A program made the position numbers and the translations under genes. The notes beneath the pieces are model-generated. The model saw nothing but the letters and a program-made list of their open reading frames with translations, searched no databases and was not told where the DNA came from. Shown here one piece after another: positions 38,689 to 47,081 of a DNA stretch of 64,000 nucleotides. The stretch is taken from NCBI GenBank assembly GCA_903642325.1, contig CAHJWM010000021.1:27472-91471 (forward strand), written 5' to 3'. Within the stretch, counting starts at the first letter, position 1. The number at the start of each line of letters is the position of its first letter. Origin of the DNA: Myxococcales bacterium. Its GTDB lineage: Bacteria > Myxococcota_A > Polyangia > Polyangiales > Polyangiaceae.

Positions 38689-40278
38689 TCAGAGCTCCGG
38701 TTCCTCCGCCGACGCCTCTTCGACTCCACTGTCCGTGTACCCGCGCTCGAACAGCTCACGGACGAAGCTGATTGTGTCGGCCTCGTTCGCCGACTTGTCA
38801 TCCCGGTAACGCTTGACGCGCGCAAAACGTAGCGCCATCCCCCCCGGGTAGGTGGAGCTCTTTTGCAGACCATCGAAGGCGATTTCGACCACCAGCTCCG
38901 GTCTCACGCGCACCAGCCAATCGCTGCGCTCGGTCGCTATTTGCTGCAGTTTTTCCGTCTGCCACTTGAGAAGCACGTCGGTCAAACCTTTGAACGTCTT
39001 GCCCAACATCACGAACTCACCAGTAGCGGGATCGCGCGCCCCGAGGTGCAGGTTGCTGAGCAGGCCCGTGCGCCGGCCGCTGCCCCATTCGGCGGCCAGA
39101 ACCACGAGATCCAACGTAGGAGCAGGCTTCACCTTTACCCAACCGGCACCGCGCCGCCCAGCCTCGTAGCTCGAGGTCAAGCTTTTCACCACGACGCCCT
39201 CACTGCCCGACGCGAGCGCGTGCTCGAGGACCGCATCGCCCTCACCCGCGTCACTGACTTCGACACGGGTCACGCGCGCCGCCTCCGGCACCACGGAGCA
39301 CAGCGCAAGCCAGCGCTCGCGATTCGGCCGCTCCACGAGCACGGCGCCGTTCAAATACAAGCAGTCGAAGAAGAAGGCCCTCAGAGGAAGGTCGGTGCGC
39401 GCGGCCGAGATACCGAGCCTGCGCCCAACACGCTGCATGGTCACTTGAAACGGCTGGGCACGGCCATCTTCGCGCAGCGCGATCACCTCGCCGTCCAAGA
39501 CCAGGGATTCCGCGCTGAAGGATCGCGCAAGCTCGACGATCTCCGGTAGCGCATCGGTCAGCTCATTGCTGGCGCGCGAATAGATGGCGATGCGTTCGCC
39601 TTGGCGGTGGAGCTGAATACGCGCGCCGTCGAGCTTGTGCTCTATGGCCGCGGGCAAGGTGCGCTGCAGCGCCTCGGCCGGCGTCTTGGCGGATTGCGCG
39701 AGCATTGGGCGCAGGGGGCGAAATAACTGAACCGAGAATGAGGCAAGCTCCGCTTCGCCACCCCGGAAGGCGCTGACCGCGACGGTCGCCGCGCTGCCCG
39801 CGAAGAGCATCGCCTTACGCAGGACTTCGCTCGATAAATTCGTGGCCGCTGCGACGGCGTCGAGCACGACGCTCTCGAGCGCGCCTTGGCGAAGCTCGCC
39901 CAGGATCAGACGCACGACGAAGTCTCGCTCGTCCGCGGCAAGCCGAGCAAACAGCGTGGCGAGCAGTCGTTCGCGCTCGCTGGCAACGCCCTTGCCGGAC
40001 AATACTTCCAGAGTCTGAAACACAGCGTCCAGCTCCAGCACGCTGACCGCGCCGCCCATCGTCCCTGGCTCTACGCTGATCCGCAAATCGCGCAGTGCGG
40101 CATAGCCCAGGCCGAGGCGGCCTTGCCGCAATTCACCGCACAGAAAGCCAATCGTCGCCGGCAGCTCTTCGAGGGTGGTGCTCCGTAAAATCTCGGCAAA
40201 ACGCGCGGTTTTTTTGAGGCGCGAGCGTGTCGCGGCGACGTCACGCGAGGCAGAAACGATGTCGAGTAAGCTCAGCAT
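38689..40278 (-). CDS. ATP-dependent DNA ligase (LigB-type)
   Basis: 529 residues from the ATG at 40278; an upstream start would add 16 residues unlike the family. The protein has the N-terminal DNA-binding domain, then the adenylation domain with motif I EHKLDGARIQLH (Lys215 accepts AMP), DGEVIAL, FFFDCLYLNG, GVVVKSL and VKVKPAPTLD (motif V), and a C-terminal OB domain. It resembles the single-polypeptide ligases of archaea and actinobacteria more than NHEJ LigD, since no polymerase or nuclease module is present. Bacteria carrying it also keep LigA, so a repair role is inferred. Confidence 0.9.
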   Translation of the reverse strand: MLSLLDIVSASRDVAATRSRLKKTARFAEILRSTTLEELPATIGFLCGELRQGRLGLGYAALRDLRISVEPGTMGGAVSVLELDAVFQTLEVLSGKGVASERERLLATLFARLAADERDFVVRLILGELRQGALESVVLDAVAAATNLSSEVLRKAMLFAGSAATVAVSAFRGGEAELASFSVQLFRPLRPMLAQSAKTPAEALQRTLPAAIEHKLDGARIQLHRQGERIAIYSRASNELTDALPEIVELARSFSAESLVLDGEVIALREDGRAQPFQVTMQRVGRRLGISAARTDLPLRAFFFDCLYLNGAVLVERPNRERWLALCSVVPEAARVTRVEVSDAGEGDAVLEHALASGSEGVVVKSLTSSYEAGRRGAGWVKVKPAPTLDLVVLAAEWGSGRRTGLLSNLHLGARDPATGEFVMLGKTFKGLTDVLLKWQTEKLQQIATERSDWLVRVRPELVVEIAFDGLQKSSTYPGGMALRFARVKRYRDDKSANEADTISFVRELFERGYTDSGVEEASAEEPEL

Positions 40279-40436
40279 GTGCGCCTGTCTTAGCCACGCG
40301 AGGACGCGCTGGCTAGGCTTAACCATGCTGCCGTCGACGCCTGGTCCGCCGACGCCGACGCCCGACGCCCGGCCATCGACGAAGAAAACGGCGACGGATC
40401 GGCGCGCTGACGCACGCGGAGGCTTATCGTCCGAGC

Positions 40437-41306
40437 TTAGATGTAGCGCGCAAGGCTACTTTGCAGTGCGCCCAGGTAGCTTCCACCGAACAGATTGAGG
40501 TGCACGAGCAACGGGTAGAGCTGGTATAGCGCCACACGTTCGCCATGGCCCGGCGAAAGCGGGAAGGCTTCGGCGTAGGCCGAGAACACGCGCGCGCCGA
40601 ATCCGCCGAAGAGCTTCATCATCGAAAGGTCGATTTCGCGGTGGCCTCCATAGACTGCCGGGTCGATTAGACATGGAGCTCCCTGCTCGTCGATGTGCAG
40701 GTTGCCGGCCCATAAATCGCCGTGCAGGCGCGATGGCGGCTCAGCGCCTCCCACCAACTCGGGCAGCTTCGCGAACAAGCGCTCGAAGTTCCGCAGCAAA
40801 GCCGGCGGGGCACGCCCAGCTCGAGCAGCCATGCTCAGCTGCGGTCGCAACCGCTCATCGCGGTAAAATTCGAGCCATGTCAGGCGTGCGGCGTTGCTCT
40901 GCGCTAATCGACCAATGAAGTTCGACTCGGGAAGACCGAAGCTCGGCGCGCCAAAGCAATGCAGCGCCGCCAGACCGCGCCCGAGTGCTTCCTCGAAATG
41001 ACGGCCCGGCTTGGCCGCGCGCACGAATTGCAGCAGCAAAAAGCCCGGCCGTTCATCTTCCTCGGAGAAGGCCAACACATCGGGCGTGCGGAGCGCACGA
41101 GCCTCGCGCAGGAACGCGAGCCCGTGCGCCTCGTGCTCGAACATGCGCGGCGGTGCATTCTCGTTGATCTTCAAAAAGACCGCTTCGCCGTTCGCCATCC
41201 CGAGCTCGAATGCTTGATTGATGTCGCCGCCAGCAACGGGTACGGCCGAGACGATTCGGCGCCCCAACGCCAACTCGAGCCGCGCACGAAGCGTCGCCGC
41301 GATCAC
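40437..41306 (-). CDS. Fructosamine/ketosamine-3-kinase family protein
   Basis: 289 residues from the GTG at 41306, which overlaps the stop of the LMW-phosphatase gene as GTGA. A start at 41360 would create a 58-base overlap. The fold is of the aminoglycoside phosphotransferase type, with GGDINQAFELG, HGDLWAGN (catalytic Asp and Asn) and IDPAVYGG (metal-binding Asp). Bacterial members phosphorylate ribulosamines or erythrulosamines on glycated proteins, destabilising the adduct. Coupling to a LMW phosphatase gives a plausible two-enzyme deglycation unit. Confidence 0.85.
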   Translation of the reverse strand: MIAATLRARLELALGRRIVSAVPVAGGDINQAFELGMANGEAVFLKINENAPPRMFEHEAHGLAFLREARALRTPDVLAFSEEDERPGFLLLQFVRAAKPGRHFEEALGRGLAALHCFGAPSFGLPESNFIGRLAQSNAARLTWLEFYRDERLRPQLSMAARAGRAPPALLRNFERLFAKLPELVGGAEPPSRLHGDLWAGNLHIDEQGAPCLIDPAVYGGHREIDLSMMKLFGGFGARVFSAYAEAFPLSPGHGERVALYQLYPLLVHLNLFGGSYLGALQSSLARYI

Positions 41307-41791
41307 AGCCCGTGCTTCGCGCGAATCCCCGCGAGCAGGTGGTGACAGGCAACTCGGCATAGCTCGAGCACGTCGTCGAAGCCGGCCTCGTCTCCATAGT
41401 ACGGATCCGGGATCGGAGCATTGACTGCGGCCGCCGGGTCAAAAGAGCGGAGCAGGCGAACTTTCGTCGCGGCTTCGTGATCCGGCGCGAGCCGCCGTAG
41501 ATTGGCCTGATTCGAAAAATCCATCGCGATCACGTAATCGAAGCGCGTAAAATCCGAAGCCAGGAACTGGCGCGCTTTCCCATTCACCGTGATGCCCGCG
41601 CGCTCGCCGGCAGCGCGCGCGCGCACATCGGGCGCGTCCCCCGTGTGATAACTGGCGGTCCCCGCGCTGTCGATTTCGAATGAATCGGTCAAACCCGCGT
41701 CGGCGACCAAGTGGCGGAAGACACCTTCCGCGGTTGGCGATCGGCAAATATTACCCAAGCAGACGAAACAAACCCGGACCGCGCTACTCAT
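41303..41791 (-). CDS. Low-molecular-weight protein-tyrosine-phosphatase
   Basis: 162 residues. The P-loop is VCFVCLGNICRSP (Cys11-x5-Arg17) and the general acid lies in IPDPYYGDE, both intact. The family acts on phosphotyrosine, and some members act on ribulosamine 5-phosphates. It is translationally coupled to the ketosamine kinase downstream, so a sugar-phosphate role is at least as likely as protein-tyrosine dephosphorylation. It is separated by 31 bases from the small membrane gene upstream. Confidence 0.9.
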   Translation of the reverse strand: MSSAVRVCFVCLGNICRSPTAEGVFRHLVADAGLTDSFEIDSAGTASYHTGDAPDVRARAAGERAGITVNGKARQFLASDFTRFDYVIAMDFSNQANLRRLAPDHEAATKVRLLRSFDPAAAVNAPIPDPYYGDEAGFDDVLELCRVACHHLLAGIRAKHGL

Positions 41792-41822
41792 TCCCGAAGG
41801 AGCGTACCGCGCTCAGCGCTCG

Positions 41823-41957
41823 TCACAAGCGCATGCCTTTCAGCAGTCGATAGATCGTGTAACCGAACGCGTAGCAAGAGCCAATCAACACCAATAGCAC
41901 CCAGCTCGGACGGCTCTTGAGGGTGCGTCGCTCAGTCGTGGGCTCGGGTTCTTCCAT
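41823..41957 (-). CDS. 44-residue single-span membrane protein
   Basis: A short ORF of 44 residues with a charged Glu/Arg-rich N-terminus (MEEPEPTTERR), a hydrophobic segment beginning WVLLVLIGSCYAFGYTIY and a basic end (RLLKGMRL). This layout suggests an inner-membrane protein with the N-terminus inside or outside unresolved. It lies 31 bases before the LMW-phosphatase on the same strand and may be its first operon partner. The ribosome site is weak. I recognise no family. Confidence 0.55.
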   Translation of the reverse strand: MEEPEPTTERRTLKSRPSWVLLVLIGSCYAFGYTIYRLLKGMRL

Positions 41958-42174
41958 CGGAATCTAGTGTAGGCGACCTCGGGCTGGGCTGGTCGCACCT
42001 CGAATAGACCGGGGAATCGAGGTCAAAATTGCAGACGGGCGGGATGGGCCTCAGCGTCGAAAGCGCCTAAGCCTCCAAGGGCACGGGCGCCCGCCGGGGC
42101 GCCGCGCTGGATTTTGCGACCCATGCAGCGAGTTACGGAGACCACGCGTCAGCGGTCGGCTAGAACTCTCGGAC

Positions 42175-42996
42175 ATGCCGAGCCTGTCTGGGAAAACCCT
42201 GCTGATCACCGGCGCGAGCCGGGGCATTGGGCGAGCGATCGCTCTGCGCGCCGCGCGCGACGGTGCAAACATCGCCGTGCTCGGCAAGACCGACGTGCCA
42301 AACCCCAAGCTCAGCGGAACGATTCACGAAACCGTGATCGAGATCGAGCGCGTCGGTGGCCGCGGCATCGCGTGCGCGTGCGACGTGCGTTCCGAAGAGC
42401 AGGTGCAGGCCGCAGTGCAGAAGACGGTCGAGGTGTTTGGCGGGCTCGACGTGCTGGTCAACAACGCGAGCGCAATTTCTCTGACGGGCACCTTAGCCAC
42501 GGACATGAAGCGCTTCGATCTCATGCACCAGGTCAACACGCGCGGAACGTTCCTCACCTCCAAGGCCTGCATTCCAAGCCTGAGCAAGAGCGCGAACCCA
42601 CACATCTTGATGCTTTCGCCACCCCTGAATCTGGAGGCGCGTTGGTTCGCGCCCCACCTTGCCTACACGCTCGCGAAATTCGGCATGAGTTTGTGTGTCC
42701 TCGGGCTTGCAGAGGAGCTGCGTCCGCAGGGCGTCGCGGTCAACGCGCTCTGGCCGCGCACGGTGATCGCGACGGCTGCGGTGCAGAACTTGCTGGGAGG
42801 CGACTCGGCCATGGCTCGCGCACGCAGTCCGGAGATCGTCGCTGACGCAGCGCACGCCATTTTTTGTAAGCCAAGCCGTGAGCTGACGGGCCAATTTCTA
42901 ATCGACGAAGACGTTCTGCGAGACGCTGGCGTGACCGATCTCTCCGATTATTCGGCGCTGCCGAACGATCGACTGCTGCCCGATCTGTTCCTGTGA
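42175..42996 (+). CDS. Short-chain dehydrogenase (HSDL2-like)
   Basis: 273 residues. The NAD(P) site is TGASRGIGRAIALRAA, followed by DVLVNNAS, and the catalytic Tyr/Lys are in AYTLAKFGMS. The serine of the triad is in ILMLSPPLNL. The order and the HPIL-like segments match hydroxysteroid-dehydrogenase-like 2 proteins, whose substrate is probably a lipid or acyl compound; the SCP2 domain found in animal forms is absent. It stands alone before an Hsp70-like gene, separated by 16 bases. Confidence 0.87.
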   Translation: MPSLSGKTLLITGASRGIGRAIALRAARDGANIAVLGKTDVPNPKLSGTIHETVIEIERVGGRGIACACDVRSEEQVQAAVQKTVEVFGGLDVLVNNASAISLTGTLATDMKRFDLMHQVNTRGTFLTSKACIPSLSKSANPHILMLSPPLNLEARWFAPHLAYTLAKFGMSLCVLGLAEELRPQGVAVNALWPRTVIATAAVQNLLGGDSAMARARSPEIVADAAHAIFCKPSRELTGQFLIDEDVLRDAGVTDLSDYSALPNDRLLPDLFL

Positions 42997-43012
42997 GATA
43001 AGCGACGCAGCC

Positions 43013-44302
43013 ATGACTCGCGCGTTCGTGCCCGAAATGTATGCGATCGACTTTGGCACCAGCAATTCGCTGCTCGCGGCCGCAAGCCGCGAGGCCGTGT
43101 GCGCGCCTATCCCGCTCGACGTCTCCGCTCAGGACCCCAGCGTTTTCCGCAGCATTCTCTTCTTTTCGGACGATGCGGAATGGTCTTATGGTGCCGGCGC
43201 GCTGAGCGAATACATCGCGCAAGGGTTGCACGGCAGATTCATCCGCTCGATCAAGCGCTTCTTGCCCATCGCGAGTTTTTCCGACACGCGTATCGGCGCG
43301 CGCAAGGTCACGCTGGAGGAGCTGGTCGGCATGTTCTTGCGTGAGATGCGCCGGCGCGCGAACGAACACTTCGACTGCGACGTGCGGCGCGTGATGCTGG
43401 GGCGCCCTGCGCGCTTCAGCGACGACGACCAGGCCGATGCGCTGGCCGAGGCCCGCTTGCGAAGTGCCGCGGAATTCGCCGGCTTCGTCGAGATTCATTT
43501 TTGTCCAGAGCCATTGGCGGCAGCTTACGATTATGGAGCCACTAAGCCAGGAGCGAGCACATTTCTGATCGCAGACTTTGGCGGAGGAACTTCGGACTAC
43601 ACGGTGGCTCGTCTCGATCCCTCACGCCCCGAGAGCTTGGAGGTGCTGGCCTTGGGCGGCTTCGCCCAAGCGGGCGACGCGTTCGACGGCTCGCTCATGC
43701 GTCATGGCATTGCCGACCACTTCGGGGCCCGCGTCCGCTATCAGGTGCCGTTCGGATCGAACTGGTTGGAAATGCCAATCCCGCTCATGGAAAAGCTGTG
43801 TTCACCAGCGGAAATTTGCCTACTCGGCCGGCGCGACGTGTTGGAATTTTTGCGCGGTGTGCGATCTGGATCGTCCAGCGCGGACGACAAGCTTCACGTC
43901 GACCAGCTTCTATGCCTGATCGAAGAAGGCCTCGGCTTCCAGCTCTTCGAAGCGATCGAGCACGAGAAGCGCGAGTTATCGGTACACGAGGCCGCCGTCT
44001 TCCGCTTCGGGTACCCGGGCATCGATATCGCCGAGAACTTCACGCGGGCGCGCTTCGAGCAAGCTAGTGAGAAAGTCTCGCAGGGCATCCTCGGTCGCCT
44101 GGACAGCGTGCTCGAGCGAGCGGGCATTGCGCCTTCGGACATCGATAGCGTGTGTTCGACCGGTGGCACCGCGCGCGTGCCCGTGATCAAGCGGGGCTTG
44201 GAAACGCGCTTCGGAGCGGACAAGCTGCAGGCGCTGTCCAGCTTTCACGCGGTCATTCGAGGCCTCGCCGAGCGCGCGCGCCTAATACTGAATGCACGCT
44301 GA
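43013..44302 (+). CDS. Hsp70-family protein (YegD-like)
   Basis: 429 residues, consisting of the Hsp70 nucleotide-binding domain without a full substrate-binding domain or J-protein motif. The phosphate-1 motif is YAIDFGTSNSLLA, phosphate-2 is FGGGTSDYTVARL, and the adenosine region is VCSTGGTARVPVIKRGL. This is the layout of E. coli YegD, a DnaK-related chaperone-like ATPase of unclear role. No grpE, dnaJ or heat-shock promoter is seen. An alternative start eight residues later (MYAIDFGTS) is possible. Confidence 0.88.
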   Translation: MTRAFVPEMYAIDFGTSNSLLAAASREAVCAPIPLDVSAQDPSVFRSILFFSDDAEWSYGAGALSEYIAQGLHGRFIRSIKRFLPIASFSDTRIGARKVTLEELVGMFLREMRRRANEHFDCDVRRVMLGRPARFSDDDQADALAEARLRSAAEFAGFVEIHFCPEPLAAAYDYGATKPGASTFLIADFGGGTSDYTVARLDPSRPESLEVLALGGFAQAGDAFDGSLMRHGIADHFGARVRYQVPFGSNWLEMPIPLMEKLCSPAEICLLGRRDVLEFLRGVRSGSSSADDKLHVDQLLCLIEEGLGFQLFEAIEHEKRELSVHEAAVFRFGYPGIDIAENFTRARFEQASEKVSQGILGRLDSVLERAGIAPSDIDSVCSTGGTARVPVIKRGLETRFGADKLQALSSFHAVIRGLAERARLILNAR

Positions 44303-44307
44303 ACCCT

Positions 44308-44772
44308 TCAGTAGTCGATCGCCACGACCTCCAGCTCCAGCTCCCCGGCCGGTCGCGTGACGGTGACCACGTCACCGACTTTTCTCTTCATCAACGCTTT
44401 GCCGAGCGGAGCCTGAAAGCTGATTCTCCCTTCGCTCGGGTTCGCCTCGTCCGGGCCGACGATGGTGTACACACTGCGCTTGTCGTTCTCGTCTACGACC
44501 TGCACCCGCGCGCCGAAGCGCACCTCGACGTGCGCGCCTTGATCTTGTTTGACGACCAAGGCGTCATCCAATCGGCGGCTGAGGAATCGGATGCGCCGGT
44601 CGATTTCGCGTAACCGCTTCTTGCCGTACGTGTATTCGGCGTTCTCGGAACGGTCGCCCTGCGCGGCGGCGTCCGACACCTCTTGTACGACACGCGGGCG
44701 ATCTACGCTCACGAGTCGATTGAGCTCATCGGCGAGCTTTTTCGCGCCCTCTGGCGTCAGATAGTTCGGCAT
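44308..44772 (-). CDS. greB: Transcription elongation factor GreB
   Basis: 154 residues. Gre factors enter the secondary channel of RNA polymerase and stimulate cleavage of backtracked transcripts. The N-terminal coiled coil carries AAAQGDRSENAEYTYGKKRLREIDRR, given here in shortened form as GDRSENAEYTYGKKR, with the conserved acidic Asp and Glu at the tip. The C-terminal FKBP-like domain ends PAGELELEVVAIDY. GKKRLREIDRRIRFL is more like GreB than GreA. It converges with the Hsp70-like gene at a five-base gap and is divergent from the AsmA-like gene. Confidence 0.92.
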   Translation of the reverse strand: MPNYLTPEGAKKLADELNRLVSVDRPRVVQEVSDAAAQGDRSENAEYTYGKKRLREIDRRIRFLSRRLDDALVVKQDQGAHVEVRFGARVQVVDENDKRSVYTIVGPDEANPSEGRISFQAPLGKALMKRKVGDVVTVTRPAGELELEVVAIDY

Positions 44773-44801
44773 GGGGAAGGTCGTGTTGTAGCGTAGGGGT
44801 C

Positions 44802-46352
44802 GTGAGCGGGAAACGTTGGCTGTTGATTTCGCTGTTTGCGGTGCTGCTCGCGCTGGGCGCCGCAGGCTTGGCGCTTCTTTTCGTGTTGCCCAGATATGTG
44901 GAGGCCAAGGTGCTGTCCACGGCCGAAGACCAGGGCGTGACGCTGAAGCCGCAAAAGGTCGCCTTTGGTTGGGGATGGGTTCAGATCACGCAGGTCTCGG
45001 TGAATCTCGACAAGGTTCGCTCCGTCGAGATGCAGGTCGGCCGGATCGACGTGACGCTCGACGGCCTGACGCCGCAGGCGATCGAGCTAACGAATGTCGA
45101 CGCGTTGATCACGGGCTCAATCACCAATGTGGGTTTGGAGCTGAGCGAGTGGACCCAAGCCCACCCGAGCGCGTACTCGCTCCCGCTCAGTGCGAAGAAC
45201 GTGCACGCCCGCTTCGTCGAGCCCGCCGGCACCCCCGCCTGGCTAGAGCTCTCCAATGGGCAGCTGTCGCGCACCGCAACCGGCGGGGTATTTGCGGCAG
45301 AGCGCAGCCTGTTTTTAGGCGTGGACTTGGGCAAAGTCGGCGCAGGTTTCGCGCGCCAGGCTTCGGCGATCGCGCTTGGCTTCGGCGAGGCGGATCTGAG
45401 CCGCGCTCCGCTGCGCGTGGAGGTTTCGCCTGGGCTGGGCGCGCCAACCGCGAAGTTCACCCTGATGCCGACTGCCGCCGAACGCCTGGCCAAGCCGCTC
45501 GGCCTCGCGCTGCCGGTCAGCGGCGTTATCGTGAGCTCGGAGACGAGCCTGGCATTCCCGACGGGCGCCGCGGCCGGCACCGTGGCCGGCACCACCATCA
45601 TCAACCTCAAGGGTTATGTTCCGCCCCATCCTTTCGAGCTCGACGGCTTCATCTTCGGCGACAGCACGACCTTCGACACCAAGTTCGCGATGCCCGCGAT
45701 TCGCGATCGGGTGACGCTCAGCGAATCTCACTTGAAGGCGGGCCGCTTCGAGCTGCGCGGCGACGGCTTGTTGATTCGCGCTCCCGATCACTCCGAGGCC
45801 ACCCTGACTCTCAAAGGCGACTTGCCATGCAGCGCGCTCGCGGCCGTGGACGCCGAATCACGATTGTCGAAGATCTTGAGCCGTGATCTGCGTAGCAAGG
45901 CCGGCAAAGTGGCCGAGAAGCTCGTGAACGGCAGCGTCGCCATAGGCCTCAAGCTGAGCGCCGACACGCGCAACTTCTCGGCCGCACGCATCGATCGTAC
46001 GATCGGCGTGGGCTGCGGCTTGAAGCCGCTGTCGCTCGCCGAGCTGATCAAGCTCATGCCTCTGCCGGCCGACATGGCTCAGCTCCTGCAAGGCTTACCC
46101 GCGCTACCCACCGACTTGGCTGGGCTGCCGAGCCTGCCTGGCCTCGCCGACGGTGTCGCAGCCCTGCCCAGTGGCTTGCCGAGCTTGCCGGCCTTACCCA
46201 GCAGCATCCCACCGTTTCCGGGCTTTACGCTGCCCCAATTTTCCGCCCCAACGCCCCCGTCGAGCGCCAAACCCGCGCCGGCAGTGACGCCAAAGAGCAC
46301 GCCGGCTACGGTGAAGACACCGGCCAAGCCTGCCTCGACGAGCGCCAAGTAA
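44802..46352 (+). CDS. AsmA-like membrane-anchored protein with LP-repeat tail
   Basis: 516 residues from a GTG preceded by AGGGG. The N-terminal signal/anchor (LLISLFAVLLALGAAGLALLFVL) is followed by a periplasmic beta-rich region resembling AsmA/DUF748-type proteins, which take part in outer-membrane or lipid transport; that assignment is tentative. From about residue 405 the protein becomes a low-complexity run of Leu-Pro steps (LPALPTDLAGLPSLPGL and more), ending in a Pro/Ala/Lys-rich tail. The tail may be an extended spacer across the periplasm. Function is not established. Confidence 0.6.
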   Translation: MSGKRWLLISLFAVLLALGAAGLALLFVLPRYVEAKVLSTAEDQGVTLKPQKVAFGWGWVQITQVSVNLDKVRSVEMQVGRIDVTLDGLTPQAIELTNVDALITGSITNVGLELSEWTQAHPSAYSLPLSAKNVHARFVEPAGTPAWLELSNGQLSRTATGGVFAAERSLFLGVDLGKVGAGFARQASAIALGFGEADLSRAPLRVEVSPGLGAPTAKFTLMPTAAERLAKPLGLALPVSGVIVSSETSLAFPTGAAAGTVAGTTIINLKGYVPPHPFELDGFIFGDSTTFDTKFAMPAIRDRVTLSESHLKAGRFELRGDGLLIRAPDHSEATLTLKGDLPCSALAAVDAESRLSKILSRDLRSKAGKVAEKLVNGSVAIGLKLSADTRNFSAARIDRTIGVGCGLKPLSLAELIKLMPLPADMAQLLQGLPALPTDLAGLPSLPGLADGVAALPSGLPSLPALPSSIPPFPGFTLPQFSAPTPPSSAKPAPAVTPKSTPATVKTPAKPASTSAK

Positions 46353-46395
46353 ACGATCGGTGCCAGGGTCGATCGCACGGTGCTCGCCGGGGCTC

Positions 46396-47022
46396 TTAGG
46401 GCTTGTCGCCGATGGTGAAGTGCAGCGAATAACTGATGGTGGTTGGACCGCCTTTGGGCTTCGCAAATTGCACTGACTCGAACGCTGCGCTCACGCAGGC
46501 GCGAAATTCCTGACCGAGCATCGAGGTGCGAGGCTGCTCTAGGTGTGGATGCCCGCCTGCCCGCGAAATGTGCAAATCGACCCCGAAACGGCCACCTCTG
46601 GCGGGCTCGTCGGTCTTCCTATAACAGTCCATGAATTGCGGGAACCGCTCGGCGATCGCACGTAGAAACGGCGCTTTTGTCTCGGCATCGTTGGGTCCAC
46701 CGCCCACGTGCAGCCCGATGTTCTCTACCTCGAGCTTGGGGAGCGCGCGCATGGGCTGCCGCGGGTCGAGCGCCAGCTCCGGCCGGCGTGTCAGCGGCGC
46801 GATCCCTACCGGGGGAGCGTCAGTGGTCGGGGCGAGGTTCGTGGAGGCGGTGGGCGCCGCTGGCGGTGGCGATGGGGCCACGCGATCGATTGAGGCGGGC
46901 GACGCGCTGAGCCCATGCGCCGATTGCGTCGTGGACGCGCACCCCACGTGAAGGCTCGAGACACAGGCCGAAGCAAGCGCGACGAAGAACGCGGGCCGTC
47001 GAGCTCGAGCCGTGGAGCGCAT
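46396..47022 (-). CDS. Lipoprotein with AgmX/TonB-like C-terminal domain
   Basis: 208 residues. A lipoprotein signal ends at LHVGC (Cys28). A Pro/Ala-rich spacer is followed by a domain resembling the AgmX/PglI C-terminal region seen in many myxobacterial proteins. It has a conserved Cys-Tyr start (FMDCYRKTDEPARGGRFGVD), a central G-x-P-h-L step and an F-R-A-C-V segment, then FAKPKGGPTTISYSLHF. Two Cys residues may form a disulfide. Such domains are linked to gliding or periplasmic force-transducing proteins in other myxobacteria, but a role here is only inferred. Confidence 0.65.
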   Translation of the reverse strand: MRSTARARRPAFFVALASACVSSLHVGCASTTQSAHGLSASPASIDRVAPSPPPAAPTASTNLAPTTDAPPVGIAPLTRRPELALDPRQPMRALPKLEVENIGLHVGGGPNDAETKAPFLRAIAERFPQFMDCYRKTDEPARGGRFGVDLHISRAGGHPHLEQPRTSMLGQEFRACVSAAFESVQFAKPKGGPTTISYSLHFTIGDKP

Positions 47023-47081
47023 TGGTGGTACATAACTCGGTTCTTCTCACGAAGCGATTTGGTTTGAATCCCAGAAAGACC

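Noticed and set aside
42114..42845. Plus-strand ORF of 243 residues overlapping the SDR gene
   Set aside because: Arg-rich frame-shifted shadow; the SDR frame carries the real catalytic motifs.
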